Shown here: in pieces, positions 1 through 9,800 of the stretch
Position numbering within the stretch: the stretch's first letter is position 1
Layout: every line of letters starts with the position of its first letter
Assembly (NCBI GenBank): GCA_012295275.1
Contig: CM022665.1
Location: 14,287,476 to 14,351,475, forward strand
Reading direction: 5' to 3'
DNA: 64,000 bases
Origin: Chrysomallon squamiferum
Lineage: Eukaryota > Mollusca > Gastropoda > Neomphalida > Peltospiridae
The notes under the pieces: generated by a model
The model's database searches: none
What the model was told of the DNA's origin: nothing
What the model saw: the letters and a program-made list of their open reading frames with translations, nothing else
Translations under genes and position numbers: made by a program

Positions 1-699
1 ATATTAAAAGTAATACATATCTTTAATTTGCCATCTGCATTCTTAAAACTATTAAATAAATCTTCTTTGTAATGAATATGATATTATAAGTATCATTAAA
101 TATTATATTCACATTGTAAGTAATGACTTTAAATTTAACTGCTATCCTTTTTATTTTTGAAATTATTTTTTTGTTTTCAAGAATTATAGTGAAATGTGAC
201 CAAAAATTAAACAAAATTTCAGGGACCTTTTCTTCCCAACAGACTTTTGACCAAACCTCGGTAAAAAAAAAAGAGTCTGTGGTACATGTGATCGGAGTAT
301 ATATCTCTGTGTGCATATTTATGTATAACCTGTTTAGTTGGTAATCAATATGTGAAACCCATCATATGTGTCTTATCATTATAAAATAATTAATTATATT
401 TGAAGCAAGAGAAATCATTAACATTAACACATTTTAATTGATGTAAAAATTAATAATGATAACAAAACCCACTCTGCAACTCCATGAATGGCTTTTACCC
501 ATTAGCATTGAGAATTAAACCCCCATAAGCTATTGTTTTTGATAAACCATCAGGCAGGGTAGACCGGGAAATAACCCAATGGGAGCTCCAGAGTATAGAT
601 TCTGCAGCTAAAAAAGCATCTTACAAGCTAAGTAATAGAGTGATAAATAATACTGTTATATTCATTAACCAGTTATTTTTCAAATACATATTAAAATAC
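1..699. other. GH3 terminal intron, no exon found
   Basis: AT-rich sequence downstream of GH3 exon 11. No minus-strand reading with a usable acceptor gives the expected C-terminal beta-strand motif, so I treat it as intron. Confidence 0.5.
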
Positions 700-874
700 C
701 TGGTTCAACAACCCATCCCTTGTGGTCTGTCCATATGGCCATCTGTTCAGCTGTCACAGTGAATTTTACAACAGTCTGAGTGGACTGTTTTATGAAAACT
801 CGAGAGAAGGACACTAACTGAATCTGTGGTGTTGGCACACTTGGCTTCATCCATGACATATAAAACTGAACTAC
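700..874 (-). CDS. GH3 coding exon 11 (residues 646-703)
   Basis: Encodes [20 protein letters not shown] to WVVEP of the fibronectin-III-like domain. Acceptor CATTACAG, donor CCAG|GTATTT with one base left over. The usual last strands (VGGQQP-like) are not here, so one more exon is expected beyond position 1. Reading through the donor instead would stop after six residues (GILICI), which I think less likely. Confidence 0.8.
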
Positions 875-3800
875 CTGTAATGAAAACAAATATCCATAAC
901 TAGCCCGGTATATGTTTAAACTGTCTATTTACAAGATTCATGTGTTTAATGTACATTTTTATAACATCCAGTACATATATACCCATGTAAATCTACTCCT
1001 GTTGAGAGTGGTAATGTTAGAAATAAATTAATTTCATTTAATTTCTGCATTATTTAGGATTGCATCATAACAGAAATAACTGTTCTGGATGAACAGTGAA
1101 TGCAGCTCCACAAAGCCTTGCTATAGTCAATATTCTAACCTTCACAGGATAAAGCTGATATCTTAAAATAGTAACCAGTTATTCTATAGCTATGTTTGTC
1201 TGCCTGTCTGTCTCTTTATCTATCTATAGAGAAAATGTCCAATATGTATATTTGTAATGTCCAGAACGTAAGTTAAAAATATCAGATGTCAATTTAATAC
1301 CAAATATATGTATTATATAAACATATTTTGTTAATTTGTTTCAAATACCTCATCAGTGTCATAATCTCCAACATTCATCACTGTGACTGACCCATGGATA
1401 TCTTGACCTGCCTCAATAACACTTGGTGAAATCAGATCTGAATACAGGAAACTACTGTATGACAAACCATATCCAAATGGATACAGCATTTCACCTTTAA
1501 AATAGCGATATGTCTTGCCTGCCATTGAATAATCAGTCATTGACCCAACCTGAAAATCATTTTAAAATAATAAAAATAGTTTAAAATCAAACAATAACTA
1601 AATACAGCCAGTCACTGTATAATCGGCCATGGATGCATTTTGAAAACAATTTTAAAATGACAAAAATAATTTGAAAGTAAATAACAACTATTACTATATA
1701 ATCAGTCAACAAATTCTACAACTGAACAAAATCAATTTAAAATAGAACTGAGTTGGATAAAAATAGTTTGTTCAACTGGTATAAACAGTTTTTATTCTTT
1801 ATAAACACTTGTCAACTATCCTGATTTACAAGAATTTCTTATGGAGTCTTTACCTTTTTTCACAATCTTCCAATAAAGCCAATAAATATATCAAGAGTTT
1901 TATGAAACAGGTAAAGGGAAATAATTCTCAGAAGAAAACTATTGATCATGAAATGTGTGGTGGGATAAAAGAATGAAATTAATGTTACAGTAAAAGAATT
2001 TTAAAATGTGCATGGATCATAAGAACAATAACTAAGTACAGCTTAAAAAAATAAGAAGTGCTAATTATAAACCATTACTGTAAAAGACAATGCACATAAA
2101 GATATATATGACATAAAATTGAAATTATTTAACATTAAAAAAAAAATAATAATATAATGATTTGAAACCACAAATTCATAAACTCCCTAAAAAATTAAAT
2201 AATACAAAATAAAACACTAAAAAACCAAAAATTAGATTAATCCACTCCTAAAAAGCAATATCTCACCAAAAAACAAAAACAAAACAAAGTACAAGAACAT
2301 AAACCTCAAAAATTAAAAAAACAATTATATAAAAATTCTGAATACAAAAATAAAAAATTAAATACATCCAAACAAAATCAAACCAAAAATCAAACCCAGA
2401 AATAACAAGAATAGTTAAATTATTATAATCTACACGCATCTTTTTTAATAATTTTTTTTTTTAATAATTATTTGTGCATGTTGTTATGACAAGAAGCAAG
2501 TCACATCACTTACATCACTGTAGTACATTGGCCATGTATTTGGTAATCTTGCTGCAGGAGAAGCCATGTTCCTGTATGTGAGGACATTGAACAAAGCATG
2601 ACCTGTCCCCTGTGCTGGAAAAAAACACTCCAAGATGGCCGACACTGCATCACTCTGATCAGCCCATGATACATTGAGAGGGCACGCATTGAACAACAGC
2701 AAAACAACAGCAGCATTACCCTCTGCAAACAAAAATATCTCAATTTGGTAATTTATTTAAATTTATATGTATACTGTTTCCAACCGAAAAATATCAATTT
2801 GATAATTTAAATTTATATGTATACTATCTTCAACAGAAAAATATCAGTTTGGTAATTTATTTAAATTTATATGTATACAGCCTCCAACAGAAAAATATCA
2901 GTTTGTGTCCATTTTGATATAAACAAAACTTAATATTTAATCATAATAATATCAAATCCAAATTTAGAAACTAAATAATATTAATGATATGAATAAAATA
3001 TTTCTAGTTTTTCAGTATCTTGGGTTAACTGTTTCTGAAGATTCATTTTTATTACTGATAAAGTATTACACCTAATGTAGTGGAAATTATGAATTTGATA
3101 TACAGGTAGTTCTCACTTTCAGCCCCAAAATGGCATCTGAGCAACAGGGTAAATTACACTAATGAGAATCAGCACCCCCATCAAATCAGCCACCCTCATT
3201 TGGCACACCATGGCTGCTCTAGCTTCAATTCAAAGTGCTGCTCACAGTGCTGTTATCAGCAAATGAATGTTGAAGAAACATCTCAGATTGCTTTCCTTTG
3301 CTGCTTGTTTGTTTTTTCTTTTACATTTTTGAAACTTTTTTTTCAACATGCCAGGATGATGCAATGATACACTGACTGAGACTTCAAACAACAAACAAAA
3401 AAAGAACCATAACGTAGGATCAGTAGTATGAAAAGGACCAGCTTACTAATTACAAGTTGCTCAAAATTGTAGTTTGTGAAAATGAAAAGCAAGAGGAAGA
3501 AGAAATTCCTGCCCCCAACTTTACATTCTAAGGACTTGATAAAGCTAGAACAAACCATTAAATCTTTTGCCTCACAAGGTCCTAATGAATGGAAAGTCAT
3601 CATTTTTATAACAGTTTTGTAGGAAAATACATTATACTTTACAAGATCTTGCTTAATGAGTGATAATTTGGAATGGATTAGCTTGTAAAGTTGAGAACTA
3701 CCTGTATGATTATAACAGAAAGTGCACATCTAAAATACTTACTGTTGTTGACAACATCTTCTAAAAGCTGATTTTGAAATCCTGGCAAACTCAGATCAAT

Positions 3801-6800
3801 TCTGTCATTACTTTCCATTTCCACGGCCTGACCTGAGGTATAGGAGTTTCATTTAGGTTAACCAATATATGTATTTTCAATATATCAAAAATGTTTACAC
3901 ACACTAATACAAACACCTTCACATACTCAAATCATGCATCAGATCACAGTAACGCCAGCAACAATGACACAATTAAAGAATTTTCTTTAAAAATACCACT
4001 GATACTACTACTAGTACTACAGCTGCTGCTATTTATACTACAGAATGAAGTTTCCAAACTTGGCATTGTTGGGACCAGTGCTGTGCCACCAATTAACAGA
4101 ATATTCTAACTTTTGGAACATCATTATACTGTACATACAAACTGGATACTGCACAACCTTTGGGGGACTTATATTTTACTGCAAAAAGACAAAACAAAGC
4201 ACAAGACACAGATCTGCTCAACACAGCAAAAACCACTTTGTAAAACTGGTGTGAAGATACATGGTAAATGCATGTGTCATAATGCCATAGCAGCAGATTG
4301 GTGAAATAATGCTTGGTTGTAGGACTGTTGCCCAGTATTTGGAATTTACTTGGTTTGTGCCAAGTTTTGGCACTTTCTGGAATGCTGACTCTAGGTTCAA
4401 TCTGAATTCCTGCTGCTATTACTACATCAGTTACTAATGTTCCAACCACCACTGCTGATACTGTACTACTACTCTTACTGCTGTTTCTACTGCTGCTGCT
4501 ACTTCTGCTATTACTACTATTATTATTATGACAACTAATGCTGGTGCTACAGCTATTGCTGGTCATGCTGCTCCTCCTCCTCCTACTACTACTACTACCA
4601 TCACTATTACCATGCTATATTACTACTAATACTACTGTGAGTACTACTGGTATTACAAATGTTATGTCAGTTTCTGCTACTACTGGTACCAATAATGCTG
4701 TGACTGCTATTACTACAACTACATTTATCACAATCACCAGTCAAACAACTGACTGATCAGTAAAGTGAACTTACCAGTTCCTAGGCAGACAAAAATAAGT
4801 TCTGTATCTTTTACTGCATTCTTCACTGATTTTGAGTCATACTTGCTACAGTGTGTATCATCACAACCAGCAGCAAACTTGACAATTCTTCCAATCTGTG
4901 ACAGCCCATCCAGTGGTGTGGTAATGTAGTTAGGGAGACTGTCAGGAGCATAATCACCAAACAGCTGTAATGAATTGTTTGCCATAGGACCTACAATCTG
5001 CAAATTGGCAAAAAAAAAGAACAAAAAGAAAGAAAGTAGAAAACAAAAATTAAATAGCTGTCCGCAGTCTAAAAAAAGAAAGAATAAAAAATCAAGAATA
5101 TTATGAATAAAAAAAAAACATTTAAATATATTTATGGTGGTATGGATAGATATTTTAAATACTCAAACTGGGCATAAAAAGAATTAAAAACAAAACAAAA
5201 CAAAATAGATCTTAATATGTATCTGTATAAAATAACTAAAAATTTTAATTGTTCTTGTTATTTTTATTGTCATACTTTAATCTGTTAATGATCACTAGAA
5301 ATAAACAAAAAATAACTCACAGTACATCAGATGTATACAGACTATTTGTTCAAGCTAACTGAGTCACATTTAAAAATCTGTTCTGTTTAAAAACTATCAC
5401 AGAACTTGCTTTTACAAGTTCTTTTGCCACGATGGAAAAGCATAATAGTTAATACTGTGATTGTCAAGCACTGGCTTTAATGGGACATAACAAAATAACT
5501 AGGTTCATTCCTTCACCATTTATAACAAAAACCAGAATATATTGTGATAGTACTGTAAATTTTAATTAAAAATAAATAACTAAATAAATATCGTTTAATG
5601 TTATTACAAATTTTAATGAATAATAAATAATTGAATATATATTTTAATGGTATTATAACTTTTAATTAAAAAGAAATAATGAAATATATACTGCAATGAT
5701 ATTCTACATTTTCAATAAAAATAAATGAATATACATTGTGATGGTATGTTAAATTTTCAATAAAAATAAATGAATGAATGAATACACACCGTGACAGTAT
5801 TGTACATTTTCTTTAAAGGTAGAAAATTCCCAGCATTCTTCAGGAGAACAAATGTTTTCTCTGCTGCTTCTATTGCTAGTGCCTGATGTTCTGGTTTCTC
5901 TACTTCAGACATATTCAGTTTAGTGTAAGGGTTCATTTCAGGGGGGTCAAACTCCCCCAGTCTCATTCTAGTGTAAAACAATGGCTTGACACTTTCCCTG
6001 ACAAAACTCTCATTCAGTTTCTTTAGTTTCACACCTTCCACTGAAATAAAGAATGTTTAAATTTATTTTATAAGTAACATAAAACAAAAACAATTTTTTT
6101 TTTAAAACAGTTACCCCCTAGATGTTAACTGTGATATCTTTAAGAACAAAAATTAATTATAGCAGTTCACTAACAAGGCACAATATTTGTGTCACATAAT
6201 TGCTGTGTCAGTAATGAAAAAATAAATTTCCCTGAACAGTTAAAAATGGAAATGTATTGGCCTAAAATTAACATTTTCACCTTTCACAGTGACAGGATCT
6301 TTATTCATACCAGTAGACTGTTACAACAGAAATCTTCACACTAATGTGCTGCAGATTAATATATAGTTATTAAGCATTAATTTACTTAGTCACCTAAAGA
6401 GATAGATATTTTTGACACTGGTACTAATTTTATACCTCACACCCACATATGTATGACAGTTATTGTACACCCAACTAATCACTCTGGATACTAACTTAAC
6501 TTAAGCACCCATCAACTCATCTTTGGACAGTCACATGTGTTTGGCTCTGGGTGAATAATAATTTTATTCCAGCAAATAGTTAGATATGTATGATACTGGA
6601 TTTTAATTTCCACCCAAAACCCATCTACCGCCTAGTCAGTCAGATATGGATAGGACTAGTGGATATGAATAAAACACCCAGCACAGCCAGTTGTGTATGG
6701 TACTGGATGGATATTAACTGTGTACCAAACACCCATCTACCCACCAATAGTCAGGTATGCAGGGAAAGGGATGTCTCCTGATAACTCCAGATTGCAGCCA

Positions 6801-9800
6801 GCATTCAGACAATCAGCAGCCATGTCGATGCTGTTGTTGGCATAGTGATGTCCAGTTTTTAAGTTTTCTACTGCACCTTCATCACTGAACACATAACCAG
6901 TGAAATGCCATTCGTTCCTTAGAATATCAGTCAACAGACGCTTGTGTGCACACGTGGGGATTCCATTAAGACTGAAACACATAGATAACAAATCCAACTA
7001 GTAAGAAGATGAAATTTTAATCAGAATCAATCATTATTCTTTAAAGAAATTTTAAAAATGAATTTGGTGTTATTAATATAGATTCAGCAACCAGTGATTA
7101 ATTGTTTACATGTCACCATCTCAACATGTATCATGTTACTAAAAGTCAAATACCAGAATGATAGTGTTCTTGTTATTAATTATTATTAATATCATTTCTA
7201 AATGTTTCTTTCTCTGTTGATCCTACTGTTATTGTTTTTGTTTGTTAATAACATAGGTATTTCAACTGGCCTGTCATCTAGAATACTGGGCAAAGGCCAC
7301 TGTTAACTATCCTCTGTTTAAAACAAACATCTACATCCTATCCCCACAGGCTAATACCTTAGTGTAAGTTTGAATTTGTGAATATAACTTTTAACAAATA
7401 TATTGATAAAAAAATTGTCTCCAGAAATAAATAAAAAAACAATTACAGGAAGATTAATCAAATATACTGGTTTGGAACAAAAGTTTGTCAGCATTTTTTC
7501 AATAGGTGGCATTTGAGTACAAGATTTTGTTACTGAAATGTATGACATATTCTGAAAGGTGAACAAAATGGTACATTTGTGGTTGAACAAATTGGTGTAC
7601 AAATGTCTAAATATTGTCTCTGAATTTCACTCAAAAAAACACCATGAACTTCTAATCCAACCCTATATTTGACACTTTAATAAATAAATGATGTTCAAAA
7701 TAAGGCCTCATATTATAAGGTTTTTATATGCACCTTCCTAAAAACAGGAAATTACATATATTGGGAACAGTAATCAGCAAAATGAGATCTTGAAACCTGA
7801 AACACATCAAGTGAGTGCTTTACCTATAAAACCCCCAAATCTGACTACTTCTGATGATGATTATCATCATTATACCCTGTATTAACATATATATATATAT
7901 ATATATATTTAAAAAAAAAAAAAAAAAAAAAATTCAAATGACATAAAACAGAACTTTTTGAAAACCTGCAAAATCTACATCATTAATATATTAATACATT
8001 TTTTAATTCTTTCAAGAATTATTATCAATTTTAATTAATATTTAGTTTCTACTGGTAAATGTTTTGGTAATATAGATCAGTATAAACTATCTGCAAAAGG
8101 TATTAAAAGAATCACACAAAAAAAGTATAGTAAATAAATAACCTGTGATTTACCAAAACAAACAAACCTAATTTTTCTTAAACAAGCAAGTTTCTAAAGA
8201 TAAACTGTAATCCATATGCTGATTATCTTATCTGATTATGTTTAGTAATATATAACAGATACAAAGTTATATCAGTATTATCTATTTCAGTGTGCTACAA
8301 AATTAGATATCAAGATATACTCATTTTTATCTGTGTCTACAATAATATAAAAAACTCAGTCACTATAACAGTTATTTATGATTTAATTTTCTGATAATGG
8401 TTTACTGGTCAAATGCACACACTCAAACTGTTTATTTCTTTGTTTATTATTTATATGGAAATTCAGATGATCAATAAACAAAACCCATCTCAGAGACTGT
8501 TTTGAAACTTTTGCCTTTTTGTTATTAGTATTATTATTATTTGTTTGCTTCCTTGACAAGATCTTCAAAAATCACGATATTTATATCTAATGGGTATAAA
8601 ACCTTTTAATTTCTAAACATAAGAATAACAATCTTAATAATTTCTAGAATATTCAAAGTAAACCTTTTTTAAACTTTCATCTTTTATTATTATTATTTTG
8701 CAGTTTATTATCAAACAGTGGTGATTGTGTTGAGTTGTAAAACACAAATATTTAGTTATAATCTGCTGATTAGTTAGTTATCTGTATTATCAATTTTAAA
8801 CTGTACTTTTACCAGACAATAAAATTAGAGTAAAGGGTATTCACATGTCTGCTTGTTATGTGAACTGTATAAGTACACTGTTATAACTAAAGAAGTTATG
8901 GAATAAAAAACATGTCCAAATCTTTTAATTAATATACATTGTTTTATTTTGTATAAAAATATATGAAGGCATTTGCAGCCATCAGAAGATCTATCTTTCT
9001 TTAAGTTCCAATTCAGCTTTTGCCTGTTCCAACTAGACCTCCTCAGATGGTTAATCAAATCCATAGTATGTGTTATTTTCTTCTAAGAAAAGATGCATAT
9101 AAAGGATTCTTAGGTAAAATCTAATGATAATATACTTTAAACATAAGACAGAATACCTTGTGTATGTGCATCCTATACTGTATGTTCCTGCCTGAACACA
9201 GCGACGAAATGCTGGCAAATATGTTGTTCTCAGATCTCTTTCAGGAACCTTCGCAAACAGAAAATAATTATAAAAAGTAATGTAGATACTTGAGAATTTT
9301 CTTCAAAGAAAAAAATAAAAAATTAACATGAAATGAATATATAAAATAATATAGATAACTGAGACTTTTTAAAAACTATCACAAATAATAATTAAAAAAA
9401 TAATATTAAGAAAATAGATGAAATAATATTAAATGATATAGATTGTCTTTAGTAACAAATCAGGTATTTAAGAATATTTTTAATCAAAAAAAAAAAAAAA
9501 AAAAAAAAAAGGTACAAATCAGAATGATGCCAGTAATTGGGAATGTATCTTTCATTACCACACAAAAAAAAATTATGTCTCAGTGATGTTTGTTTTGAGA
9601 TTTATTTTGATAAAAATAACAATAAAAATATTAATGAAATATGAATAGATGTAAAAACAGATATTTTGATAAAAAAAAGTAAAAACAGTTAATCTTATTC
9701 TGTTAAAATTTAAGACTAGTTACTTTAGCATCAAAACCCATTCTTGAAACTGGAAGGTTCTCAGGCCCATCATAAGCAGCAATATGTTTGCAACCTGCAT

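Noticed and set aside
178-337. Possible GH3 terminal exon on the minus strand
   Set aside because: Acceptor-like sites exist (CACACAG, AACAG), but no phase-compatible reading gives the expected final strand (VGGQQP-like); the in-frame option runs on as AT-rich sequence.
3343-3729. 128-codon minus-strand open frame
   Set aside because: It lies in the TIR element at 3103-3704 and spans its end; composition is low-complexity and no transposase motif is visible.
4093-4566. 157-codon minus-strand Ser/Asn-rich open frame
   Set aside because: Produced by the three-base-periodic array in GH3 intron 7.
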